From Zoroaster sp. YZ-2022 (taxonomy: Eukaryota; Echinodermata; Asteroidea; Forcipulatida; Zoroasteridae), in NCBI GenBank assembly GCA_029582265.1, contig CM055819.1, positions 14,247,087 to 14,311,086 on the forward strand: a stretch of 64,000 nt of DNA, read 5' to 3'. The translations under genes were made by a program, and so were the position numbers. The notes below the pieces were generated by a model, which saw only the letters and a list, made by a program, of their open reading frames with translations, was not told the origin of the DNA and made no database searches. Below, in pieces: positions 34,820 through 45,968 of this stretch (positions are counted from its first letter, which is position 1; each line of letters starts with the position of its first letter).

Positions 34820-35360
34820 CACATTTAAATAGTGCCAAATCCATATAAACATGCTCCCGGTGCTTTACAAAATAACAGGCTAAAATGTCAAAAATGTAAA
34901 ATGTAACCTGCTCTGTGAAAATGAGTCACAAGTCACAAATTTGACAAATTGAGATTTCTATGTGGCTGGAAAGAGTACATCAGTTTAAATTTGGTATATG
35001 TTAGAGGTGTGTGACATATTGCATTATGGAGATATCCATTTTTAATAATCAATAATTTGCATAATTAACGCAATTGAATTCTTAGGAAAACAAGCATTCG
35101 AAAGGAAAACAAATGACAGAAATGAAACAACCTACTCACCAAAAATAATTGATTTTAATATTTTATTGATTGAAATTGATGTCAGTTTCAATCAATAAAA
35201 TATTAAAAGCCACATAGAAATCGCAATTATTCAAATTTGCGACTTGTGACTCATTTTCACAGAGTTGGTCACAAATATATATATATATGACATTACAATG
35301 TTTTTTTTTCTTAATATTTCCCATTTAGAAACTGAACACTTCTGTCACTGCTTGTCTTGC
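34820..35360 (+). repeat. Repeat copy 2, split by a MITE
   Basis: Holds the same landmarks as 34050-34215: AGTGCCAAATCCATATAAAC at about 34838, ACAGGCTAAAATGTCAAA at 34875 and TTAGAAACTGAAC at 35326, but with the MITE at 34911-35264 inserted between. Confidence 0.75.
34911..35264. mobile_element. 354-bp MITE with 60-bp inverted ends and an inner perfect hairpin
   Basis: CTCTGTGAAAATGAGTCACA at the left end is inverted at the right (TGTGACTCATTTTCACAGAG); pairing continues with gaps through AGATTTCTATGTGGCT/AGCCACATAGAAATC. Inside, 35156-35175 and 35186-35205 are perfect 20-bp inverted arms around a 10-nt loop. Confidence 0.88.
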
Positions 35361-35364
35361 TTGA

Positions 35365-35944
35365 TGCATCATATTCTACATTTGGAGTGATGACATCTCA
35401 TCAAGAGTGAGGCAGCATATTCGCATCTCCTGCACCTTCAACCTAAAAAAAAAAAACCTCCTATCTAAGACCAACTCAGACTGGTTTGAAAGCAATTTCC
35501 ATTTGTCTCTTTCCATTAATACAGATTACAATTAGATTTTGTGTTGTTTCGAGAGGAAGTCATGCAGTTGGTTCACATGCCCCTCCCCCTGATATAGCCA
35601 TTATGTTTACCCACTGATTTAGTGTCTGTCTAAAACTTTTCAAAAGAAATGGCCTGAACATTATAATAATTATCAGATAATTCAGATAATTTGATGTATC
35701 TGATGCATGATCCCTGGTTCCGGACATTTTTATCTCCATTTTTCTTTTTTTTTTTTATTTTTTACTTTAACCCTAACTCCCTAGGCCCACTTGCTTACAC
35801 ATAACCTGAATCCTCCAAAAATCCTTCAGTAGTAAAGCAAGCACATGACATGTATGCACGTGTTTCTAATCTGTGATATACATGTACATGGCCAGGGACC
35901 CTTCCTGCATGCATGGAGCAATAAACAGTGTCCACTGACCCAAG
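35365..35944. other. Non-coding with A- and T-runs
   Basis: No gene found. It contains a poly-A run at about 35444 and a poly-T run at about 35740. The piece at 35767-35840 is a partial copy of the dispersed repeat that follows. Confidence 0.4.
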
Positions 35945-36122
35945 CAATCACTACAACAAACATGGATGTAAATGTGCCATGGAAAGGCAAGTATGCCTAA
36001 TAACCTCAATCCTCCAACATCCTTCACTTTAGCAAAGAGCATGTAGCATGTAACCTCAATCCTTCAAAATCCTTCACTTTAGCAAAGAGGATTTTGGAGG
36101 ATTTAGGAAGGTTAGGGTTAAA
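35945..36122. repeat. Dispersed repeat, inverted partner of 24470-24625
   Basis: Reads CTACAACAAACATGGATGTA, ATGCCTAATAACCTCAATCC, two CCTTCACTTTAGCAAAGAG blocks and AGGAAGGTTAGGGTTAAA, the reverse complement of the landmarks near 24.5 kb. Confidence 0.85.
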
Positions 36123-38615
36123 CAAATTCCTTTTATGTGTCTTGGGAATCAGTGGTATTTGGTCACAATTATAATCTGATTGCAATTAAAAAAGTTCATT
36201 ACACACATTGTGTAGCTACAATTTAAAGATTTCAGCTTGAGGGGTTACAACTCAGTTGTGGGTGTGTTGTATTGATCTGCTGTTTCTATGGTGATTGTTA
36301 CATCATTTCAATAGGATGGTGTAACAATATTTAACCATTGAAATATGCATTAAATGATCAGCATGACAATAGCCACCCTGTTGTCTATTATTAGGCTGAA
36401 AATGTAATGTACAATTTTCTAAAAAACAAAGTTTGAATTAACACAATGAACAACATCTCAACTAAATATTAAAATCTTTGTTCAATAATATTTACACAGG
36501 ATTATTATTTTAAGATGAAGCTCTGATACTGAGATAAAGGATTGCAATTTTTGTTTTTCTCTCTGATGTACATGGAGAATGGAGTTAGATATTTAAAAAT
36601 TACTTGATGGTAGAAAAAATGTTGTCTGAGGTGCTGTAATTTTTAACAACATTGTAACTTATTGTCAAAATATTATTAGGTGTACTGTGTACATTTGGAT
36701 GATTTAACATGTTTTAACATAATGCACTTCAGAAAGGATGATTGATACTTGTACTAACTTTACACCAAGTAAGCTTTAAATAATTTGATAATTACCAGTG
36801 TTGCACACTCCCTTTAAACTTCTGTACACATTATCCAATTGAATCTTTATTTTTACATTTTACAATGTTTGAAAATGTCTCAAAGAAAAAAAAATAAATG
36901 AGTTGACTAGTTGAAAGAGTAAACCCATTGAGTATTCAATCAATATTATGTATGGGGTGCCATGGTCAAATGGTCTAGGCCGTTGGACTTAATGTTCTCA
37001 TGGCTGAGACTTTTTTCTCCTTTTTCATTATCATTGTGTCAGTGTACCTCACAAGTTCTGAACAAAGCACCAGTGGAATCGAACCACCCACAACGGCACT
37101 ATTGGATCAATGTACAGATACTGCACATTACCAAGAGACCTGTGTCAACCTGAGGGTGCTTTTATTAGTAACACAGTGGGTAACACATCAACCAAATTTT
37201 AAAAATATTCATATGTTCAAAATAACTTAAACCACATACAGCCAAACTGTGTTCTCCAATAAATGTCAGTGTCTCACATGACCTGTTGCTAGCATTGTGG
37301 CACTAGGAATACATTTCTGTGCTTAACTGCTTTACCGCTGCCAACAAATAGACTTCATAACAAAAAACATTTTATTTCACAAAGGAGAAAGAATGCTATT
37401 TAGGCCTACATTGTGTTACCACCAATGCCCACTTGCTCTCTGGGGAGGGGACAGGGTAATATTGTTAAATAGGCAAAACTATGGGTGAATGAATGAATTT
37501 TTTTTTAATTCCTTAATTTCCTGTCAATTTTTTTATGTGCTGCAATGCTTACTCAGTTAATTTTTACTGCTTGGTTATCCGAAAACTAGAAAACTTATGC
37601 TACCTTTTTTGTGCAATAACCACATACAAAATCTGTCGCCATCTCTTCTATCAATCCACAAACTTTACCAGATAGTGAATAACATAAATTTAACATCTAA
37701 TCCTTTTTACTACCTTAATTTCCTACCATTTTTGAATTCTATGTTTTTAAAATTCAGTGCGGTTAACCGATTAACCATATTGGCTTTGTGAAGAATCAAT
37801 CCAAATATGACAAATATCACATTTTCTTTTAAAGGATGATAGAAACAAGATTTGGAGCAATAAATGTAAGCACACCAGTGAGGTGGTGGCCATTTTGTTG
37901 TCTGCTAAAACACATGCTTAACATTAGAAAGAGTTAACTGTTGGTGTTACTTAGGCTAGCATTAACGTTAAGTTTCGGACGTTGGGTTCAACATTCATGT
38001 TCTTTCCTGCCCTTTTTATTGACAATAAAAACGACGGCTCCTTAGACAAAAAAAATATTGTAGCAAAATGTTTACGGAAGATTCAAATTCAGTACGTGCA
38101 GCTGTCATGACTCTGCACAAATGTATTTTTACTAGGATATTTAGGCTACAAAAAAAAAAAAAAAAAAAAAAGAGTACAAGAAAATATGTTTGCCTCGAGC
38201 ACTAGGGAACATATGCGCATCATGCCAGTATTGCGTCCCTATTTTATGTCCTTAATTAATATTTCTTTTTGCGTATACAAAATGATCTGGGTAAGATGTT
38301 TTGGGTACGAGTTGACTTGGGTACTTGGGTACGAATTGACCCGATTGGCATTCATTACCACTTTCATGACTTTGTGAATCTCAAGTTAACCGAGTCAGTT
38401 GACGTTAACTTTCCACTCCAGGCTTTCCTTCTTCTGGAATATATCGGAAATCTTTACAATTTAAAACCTTTCCCTGACTTGTTTTGACATGTCCAAGGGA
38501 CTCCAAGCACAGCAGCAACATTTTCCCCAACGTTAACGTTAGATTATAGAGAAATTAGCACAGCCTCAGCTCCGACACGTCACACATTAATATTAGAAAC
38601 TAACGACAAAACAAG
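36123..38615. other. Non-coding, nothing recognised
   Basis: 2.5 kb of AT-rich DNA with no convincing frame on either strand; I looked on the minus strand for TM3-TM7 exons of the downstream GPCR and saw none. A pure A22-type run sits at 38149-38170. Confidence 0.45.
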
Positions 38616-38764
38616 TTAGTCCGAATACTTCTTCCGTTCACACTATTCACAGTCTCCTATTTTTAGAATAATTATGTAATTTGTCGCTTTGTTCACAGCG
38701 ACAAATTACATAATTATTCCAAAAATAGGAGACTGTTTGTGAACAGAAGAAGCATTCGGACTAA
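38616..38764. repeat. Hairpin: inverted arms of about 70 bp, 8-nt loop
   Basis: Left arm 38616-38688 (TTAGTCCGAATACTTCTTCC, AGTCTCCTATTTTTAGAATA, TTTGTCGCT) is mirrored by 38697-38764 with a few mismatches and a 5-bp gap. Strong cruciform potential; probably a foldback MITE. Confidence 0.92.
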
Positions 38765-38885
38765 TGCTATAACATGCACATACCTTACAAACAATGTACG
38801 TTAAGTTTCTGCTGTCGCGGGAAAAACTTTTTGAGGACCCAAAATGGCGCCCATAGACCACGTGACCAGAAAAACCGGTACTCGC

Positions 38886-38917
38886 CATGTCGCAACTCTC
38901 TCAATATACGGCTCTGC
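38886..38917 (-). other. Shared motif AGAGCCGTATATTGAGAGAG
   Basis: On the minus strand this reads GAGCCGTATATTGAGAGAGT and TGCGACATGG; it matches the plus-strand motif at 33031-33058 with one change. It lies directly against the left LTR of the Gypsy element. Confidence 0.6.
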
Positions 38918-39519
38918 TGTGGTGGACGCAAGTGCGCCCTCACTTGACGGGTATGTTTTCCCGCGCTTTTGGTGATTCTACACAATCGACAACTTTGTTA
39001 ACCTTCTGAGTTCTGAAGTATGAATTAAGCATATTTGTCTGGTAAAATATGACAGTTTGTGGAACAACCTATTGAGTGTCTTACGTGATTATCCAGGACT
39101 GGGTGAGTTGAGATACAAGTTATAAATTGTTGATTTTGTGTGAATTTTGCCTTGTGTTTAGCTATGTCTTGTCGGGACCTAGGATCATATAATGCCTATG
39201 TACATGTGTATGTGTTGCTGTATATGAATTGAAGTATGGTGTACTTATGTTATGTACATGTATGTGTACAATAGAAATGTGAGATGTATTTTGAAATTCT
39301 GTATTTGTTATAGAGGGTATTTCTTGGAGTTGGTTGTACCAATAAATAACCATTGATGTCAGATGCAACTAACTACTTTTTGTCCTGAGTGGTTTGAGTT
39401 GACTACTGTTGTACCAGTCCCGCCTCCTAGTCGTGGTCCAACCAGGGATTCGAGTCCCATCTCCTGTTGATGTTCACACCTCAGCAAACCCTAGGGCTGC
39501 GCAAGTAGCTACTACCACA
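38918..39519 (+). repeat. 5' LTR, 602 bp
   Basis: Begins TGTGGTGGACGC and ends CTACTACCACA, giving inverted ends TGTGGT/ACCACA. Identical to 50623-51225 apart from a one-base indel (TTGACGGG here, TTGAACGGG there). It carries the usual R/U5-like text and AATAAATAACC, a possible polyadenylation signal, near 39342. Confidence 0.93.
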
Positions 39520-39540
39520 AGTGGCGTCGTAGACAGGATT
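39520..39540 (+). other. Primer-binding site and leader start
   Basis: AGTGGCGTCGTAGACAGG directly follows the LTR. A TGG beginning two bases after the LTR is the normal Gypsy arrangement for a tRNA 3' end (CCA). The tRNA was not identified. Confidence 0.75.
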
Positions 39541-40079
39541 ACAACTTGGAGACAGCTACTTTAGTGCCGTTTTGGTGCCAAGTTGGTGCAGTTTTAGTGT
39601 TGGCAGTTGAAAAAAATTGGTGTACCCCAAAACTACACCAGAGCTGTGTTATTGGTGCACTTTTGGTGTACCCTCGAAACACCCAACCTAAAATTTGTAC
39701 TGGTTGGTGCAGTTTTGGTGTAGTCCCAATTATTTAAATTAGTACTAAAGAGCACCAGTGGTGCATTTTGGTGCTGAAAAATTTGGTGTAGTATTGGTGC
39801 ATATGGTTTTGGTGTAGTTTTGGTGTACATGTAGTCCCAACAGTGCACGAGTGGTGATATTGGTGTAGCATTGGTGCATATGGTTTTGGTGTAGTCCAAA
39901 TTATTTAAACTAGTACATGCACCAAAGCATTGGTCTAGCTGTTTTATTTTATACTTCACATTGGAAAACTACCAAAATGAGTGCAGACTTCGTGTATATA
40001 CATGTAAAAATAACTGCAGTATACAAATGTACCCTTACAGAAATATCATGGTGCTTGATTGCTGGCTTCCAAAAATGCA

Positions 40080-40340
40080 AATTAGTTCAAGCTTGCAGCA
40101 AGCTTGCAGCAAGCTTGCGGACAAGATTGCAGCAAGTTTGCGGACAAGCTTCACAGCAAGCTTGCAGACAACATTGCAGCAAGCCTGTGAGCTTGCAGGG
40201 GTTCCAAAAATGAAAATTAGGGCAAGCTTGCTGCAGACAAGATTTTAAGCTTTCTGCAATCTTGCAAGCTTGCATGCAAACTAAAACTACAGACACCTTG
40301 CAGCTTAATGGAGCTTGCAGATATTTCTATTTGCCAAGAT
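40080..40340. repeat. CAAGCTTGC-rich repeat, left block
   Basis: AGCTTGCAGCA and AAGCTTGCGGACA words repeat irregularly about fifteen times. The palindromic core AAGCTT makes the block similar on both strands. Confidence 0.85.
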
Positions 40341-42327
40341 CTAAATATTAAGCTTGCACATAATATGCAAGCTGACATACATGTATGTCGATCTACAAGA
40401 TTTCTGATGAAAACATCAGCTTTGCAAAGGCTAACTTGTAGGTTAGTAAAATAAAACCAGTAGCTATACATATCTGACATCTTTGGTGGATAATAATTTA
40501 GCTTGTATGTAGGCTAAAGGGATACATTTTGATTGTGACCATGCAGGAATCATTTTATTGTAAATCAAATATGAATTCATCGTTTTGTTTTTTTATGGCT
40601 AAATATTATCTTTTACATATGTGCAATAACATTTTGAAATAACAATAACAGTTATAGCCAAAAGATAATAATACAACCATTTAAGAATGATCAATCAAAA
40701 TTTAAATGTTCATGTTATGTCAGTATATTTGTGCAACAGCATATGAAGTATATAATCTCTTTTGGAAAATGTTGAAATGCTGTGGCTTCATCAGGGAGAT
40801 AGAGGCTGGTTGTCATCCAATCTTTGATCACAGTAGCAGCATCAGTCATATGTAGTTTATCGTAGAACAACTTAGTCTGTGTATTCAAAGAAAGGAGACA
40901 AATATTAGAAAAGCCAGATATTTCTCCTTCCACCAATTTAAATTTGAAATGTGGCTACATGCAGGTACATGCATGCTCTTTCCATGATGTAAATACCCCC
41001 CAAATTATTAGATTTTCGAAAAGGAACCTCCTGATGAGTTCTTAAATATAATGATAATGGATATGTACATGTAACTTCTTGTATCTATCCATCATGTGGA
41101 TGTAACTGCAATATTTTCTAGAGGCAATATATAGAGCCATGCAGTATTTACATGCTTTTCAATCATCATTCAGTTAATTATTCCTGAATTACCATATGAT
41201 TACACCATGTAGTTGTTAATGAAATCATTACAATACAACATGAATAGCAAAACTAATGAACACCATTTCAAAACTAAAAAATGTTTGCACTCATTTGCAA
41301 AATTCAATAGGTTTACAGATCAATTCAAGACTGCATTCAGCATTTCTGTATTTGCAGCACTCAATAGCCCATAGTGTACAATTCACATTCACATGAAGTA
41401 AAATCATTCATACAGTTCATAAGACTGAAAAAGTACAATCATCTTACCATCATTAATCACATCCTGCATCACAAAACTTGCTTGAAATTTCACTGCTTCC
41501 ATTGAAAAAACTGCTGTATACTGTAGATCCTGTTTCTTCCAGTTTGAATTTAGAGCACACACTGCAGAGGCATATACATAGCTTGACCATGAATTAAGGT
41601 CCAATGATTGGCCAGACAGCTATGGCCACACAGTGTCAAGTTACACACACTACCCCATACAGTGATAGTATTACATAATCAATGCAAATTATGTGCACTG
41701 CACTATAGGTATCAATTACAGCTTGCTTGCCTGTAGTCCATGTAATTCCAATAAGTGGGTTACACACAAATAAACAACTTACTTAATGTATTTGAGTATG
41801 AGGAAAGTCATCATGGAGTTGTACATAGTATGTATTAATGTACACCTGTACATTTGATAAATATATGCTGCCTCCACAAATATACTCATCAGATCACAGC
41901 TAGGTTAGTAAAATGATTGACCATCAGGTTGTTTATTTATTCTCCATGTATAGGCTAAAGAATGATGAAATGATGAAAAAAAACTTATTTGGTTCAAAAT
42001 CACTTTGGTAGCAATTACAAATATGGTTCATTTCAAACTTGTGTATACTTTAGGCATGAACAATATATGATTCTGCTATACACAATGTACATTAAAGGAG
42101 GCAGAATAGAAGGTATATAGAACTTTATATAGTCTTTTTATTACTAGATTTCATGATTTGCCAAACAATATTGAGGGATTTAATATCATACATAAATTGA
42201 ATATTATGTGTTATTTCAAAATTGTACATACATAATTCTACATTTACATATATGTATGTACTTTCTGAAAATAAATTACTTTTTGGACTATGAGTAATTC
42301 ACTGATTTGAATAAAAAATTTAATTGC

Positions 42328-42447
<120 letters not shown>

Positions 42448-42559
42448 CTGAGGATTATACATGTATTTCCTTGAAAAAGCATATGCATTGTAAAATGCAA
42501 GACGAAGTTTAATTACAGAATTATACATGAAGAATAAAATATAGTACAATTATTAACAA

Positions 42560-42780
42560 CCATCAAGCTTGCAAAAGAAGGCAAGCTTGCTGATAACCAG
42601 GCAAGCTTGCTGCTTGCAAGCTTGCAAAGAGCTATGCAGCTTGCAGATAAGCTTGTGGCAAGCTTGCAGCAAGCTTGCAAGCTTGCAGTGAGTTAGTTTA
42701 ACCTTGCAGAAAAGAGCGTAAGCATAATATATAAACTTGCGGCAAGCTCGTTAAGATTGCCGCAAGCTAATTTTCCCTCA
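42560..42780. repeat. CAAGCTTGC-rich repeat, right block
   Basis: Same word family as 40080-40340 (GGCAAGCTTGCTG, GCAGCAAGCTTGCAAGC), placed symmetrically at the other side of the insertion. Confidence 0.85.
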
Positions 42781-43745
42781 TAAGGGATAGACCTAGCTGG
42801 TCAACCATGTCCACACTGTAGAGTCTTTAAAGTGGAATCAAGTTTTAAAGTACATTTGGTGCCTTATTGGTGTAGGGGGATTCAGGCTAATATAAGTGTA
42901 TCTGCAGTTTGATTCAGACTAAGTATATCTGGTGCATGTTTGGTGTGGTTACTTTATTTGTAAGTAATTTTGGTGCCTTATTGGTGTAGGAGAAATTCAG
43001 AATAGGCCCAAGTGTATTTGGTGCACTATTGGTGCACGCTGCAAATTGACAAAGACAATTTGGTGCTCTATTGGTGCTCTATTGGTGTCCATTGGTGTAG
43101 AGTTTGTATTGGTATACTTCTGGTGCAGACAACAGGTACACTAAAAGTACACCAGAAATGTACTAAAAACGTTGGTGTACACCAGAGTTGGCTAAGGGAG
43201 ACTAATGATGACAACATGTAGCAGCACAAGACACCCCATACCTGGAGCCTGTTGAGGACAAGCCAGTGATGCAAGTGTATATATATTTGTAATTTTTATG
43301 TTGGACAGTGAAGTTGAACTAATTTTATAAATACTGGGTTAATTTTATGCTGTTTCCATTTTTTATTGTTTTGTTGGTCGTGGCTGCGTTTTTGCCATGA
43401 AATGTCGACACATGTGGAACAGCGTGTTGTTTGATTGAAAATCCCTTGTATTTCAATAGCCCTTCCTTGTTGTCCACCATACCGTGATGGTCATATAATC
43501 GTGATCATTGCACTTTGTTACTGTACTTGGGTAATTCCACTGTTTTATTTATTATTTCGCTTATGGTTCATAATATTTTTGCCTTGGTGGAACTGGGCAG
43601 TACAGTGGGTGAACCATATATTTGTACATGTTTACCATTCTGGAACATATTGATTTCTTTATGTGATGTTCTAAAATTGTACCTACAACTATCACAGCTG
43701 TAGTTTTCAAGTTTATTGTCGTACAGGGTATATAATTGTGTAACT

Positions 43746-44843
43746 ATGGCCAAGCCTGAGGATTTAGCAGAGGCTCTTAAACAGTCACTCTCACAGTCTC
43801 AGAAAGCCTTTGCTGATATTGCTGGGGCCTTTAAGAATCTAAGGTTTCAGAGAGCAGCTCCTGTGAAGTTTGCTAAGTTTAGTGGTCGTCCAAAAAAATC
43901 CGGGGACCAAACCCTGAAAGAATGGCTGGACGATTTGGACACATATTCTCGGCATTTGGATTTATCTGAAGATGAGAAACTAAATGTTGCGATTGATCAT
44001 CTTGGGGGTGAAGCAAAAGAGGAGATCAGATGCTGGCCCCAGGATGATAAAGACAACATAGACAAGCTAATAACAATTCTGAGGCTTAGGTTTGGTGCAA
44101 AAGAGACTGTCCAAACACTCAATTGCACATTTTACTCCAGGAGTCAGTTAGAGGGGGAAACTTTTGAGGAATTTAGCCGTGCACTCATGCGACTGTATGA
44201 TCGCATGGAGCTAGCCTCGACGGATAGCGAAGAAAAGCAAGCCCTTGGTCAGCTCAAACAGCGTGCTCTTAAGGAACAGATGATTAAGGGTACGCGGGAC
44301 CTGTTGACAAAACGTGAACTGCGCAGGCTCACGCATGAGGAGCCCAATTTGCCATTTTATCAGTTTAGGGAGCAAGCACTTCACATTCTTAGAGATGTAG
44401 ATGAGGGCACTGTAGCCTCATGCATGGGTGTTTGTCCACCCACCCCTGGTGATATTGTATCAGTTGATACAGTAGCTTCTGGCCGGGCGGCAAATAAACC
44501 TGTACATCGTACAAGTGACAGTGCCACTTCTTCGTGGGCTGGTTGATAGCCAATGGAGCGAATTGTACAGCAACAAGCTGAGACAAACGGTCATATTCAG
44601 AAGTTATCTGAAGTAATGGTAAACCAAAAGGCTAGTGGATCATCCCAAGGCAATTTCCAGAAAAGAAAGAGCCAGGTACAGTGTACCTACTGTAGCAAAA
44701 GGGGACATACTATTGAAAGTTGTTATAAGCGGGAGTATGATCTAAAGAAGGCTAGTGACAGTGCAGAAACTGATGCTGAACCTAGTGTACAGAAACTAGT
44801 GGCCGAAATACACACTTCGGAAAACTTGACACCTCCGTCATAG
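43746..44843 (+). pseudogene. Gypsy Gag with CCHC zinc knuckle, two in-frame stops
   Basis: Structural protein that packages the element RNA. The start Met at 43746 (MAKPEDLAEALKQSL) is preferred to the Met at 43716, which precedes it without conserved sequence. FAKFSGRPKKSGDQTLKEWL and the region to about residue 240 resemble retrotransposon Gag capsid (PF03732-like: W-L, F-Y-R/SR spacing). TGA and TAG occur back to back at 44544-44549; the same frame continues with a CCHC knuckle CTYCSKRGHTIESC near 44682 (C-x2-C-x4-H-x4-C) and ends at 44843. The stops would leave a capsid without nucleocapsid. Expected total about 360 residues. Confidence 0.88.
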
Positions 44844-44851
44844 AGGGCAGT

Positions 44852-45868
44852 ATGTCGGAGGGGGGTAAAGAGCCCATCATTCATCCGGTGGTGGCTGATC
44901 GAGTGTTTACTGAAGCTGATAGGCGTAAACTGTTTGAACGTAGTCCTACTGCTGAGATTATTATTGGTGGAGTCCCTGCAAAATGTGTCATTGACACAGG
45001 TGCTGAGACTTCTCTAATTTCCCTCGAATTTTACAATAAACACTTAGCCAAAAATGTTGGGAAATTGGATGATGTGGGTGGATTTTTCAGGTTAGTAGGT
45101 GCAAATCATCTTGAAATACCCGTAGATGGCTATCTGGAAACTCAAGTGGAGATTCTTGGTCGTAAGCTTTTAGCTAGTTTTGTTGTTTCGCGTGCAGGAG
45201 ACTGTAACTCCGGAAACCGGAGAGACAAGTATCCAATCCTTTTGGGATGTAATGTTTTGAAACAAGTAGCACGTGATCCAAATTGTATGAAAGCAAGCCA
45301 TGCAGATCCAAATTGGGGCCTTGCACTTCAGTGGGTCAAGTCTCTAAAAATTCCAGATGATGCTTGTGATGTTCCTGCCAGTATATGTAATGTGTTGACA
45401 CAAAACATGGAAAGTATTGCCCCAAATACGGTCAAGAAAGTCTGCTGTGCTCTTAGTGGTACATTAGCTAGTGATATGTGTTATAATCTTATATTAGTAC
45501 GGCCATGTCCATTTCACAAGGCCAATGTCGGTGACAGTTGCAATGTAAGTACTGTGCATAATTGTAACACAACAGCTTTATGCCAGATTGTGGAAGGTTT
45601 AGTTCATGTAGGGGTAAATGAATCACTTATATCAGTGTTAGTTGAGAACGTGGGCTCAGAAGAAATTACAATTCCACCACTTACCAAGGTGGCATTAGCT
45701 CATAGAGTTCAGCTGTCAGAACAAGTAGTGGTAGATTCTTGTGACGATGGATTTGAGGTGTCGGTGCAAAACATGGTGTTCGATATGTCAGAAGTGTCTG
45801 ATAATGAGGCTGATGTTCCTAGTCCTTGTGGTCAGGACTCTAATAATAATAATAATAATAATGTATAG
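44852..45868 (+). pseudogene. Gypsy protease and linker, cut by a LINE-tail insert
   Basis: Aspartic protease that matures Gag-Pol. It lies in a different frame from Gag, consistent with ribosomal frameshifting at the gag/pol border. The active site is VIDTGAETSLI near 44986-45018, followed by flap-region text and PILLGCNVLKQV (ILG-type motif). The ATG at 44852 is only the first in frame; pol is normally made as a fusion. The frame continues through a long linker with Cys/Asn-rich text and dies in an AAT run at about 45840. Confidence 0.85.
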
Positions 45869-45962
45869 ATTTATATAGCGCACGTATCCACCAACTAATG
45901 GGGTTGGCTCCCAGGGTACATGTCATCAGCACAGGGAATTATTTGTTTTCCCAAATGGAACC
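45838..45962 (-). repeat. LINE 3' tail fragment inserted between protease and RT
   Basis: (TAA)n, then GTATAGATTTATATAGCGCACGTATCCACC, closely resembles the tail of the CR1/L2-like LINE at 54330 (ACAGATTTGTAGCGCGCACA). So this is a severely 5'-truncated LINE copy in minus orientation. It separates the protease frame from the RT frame and breaks pol. Confidence 0.7.
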
Positions 45963-45968
45963 GAGTTT

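Noticed and set aside
36955..37090. Possible tRNA-like or SINE head (GGTCAAATGGTCTAGGCCG)
   Set aside because: Looks like a D arm, but no B box or T arm follows at the proper distance.
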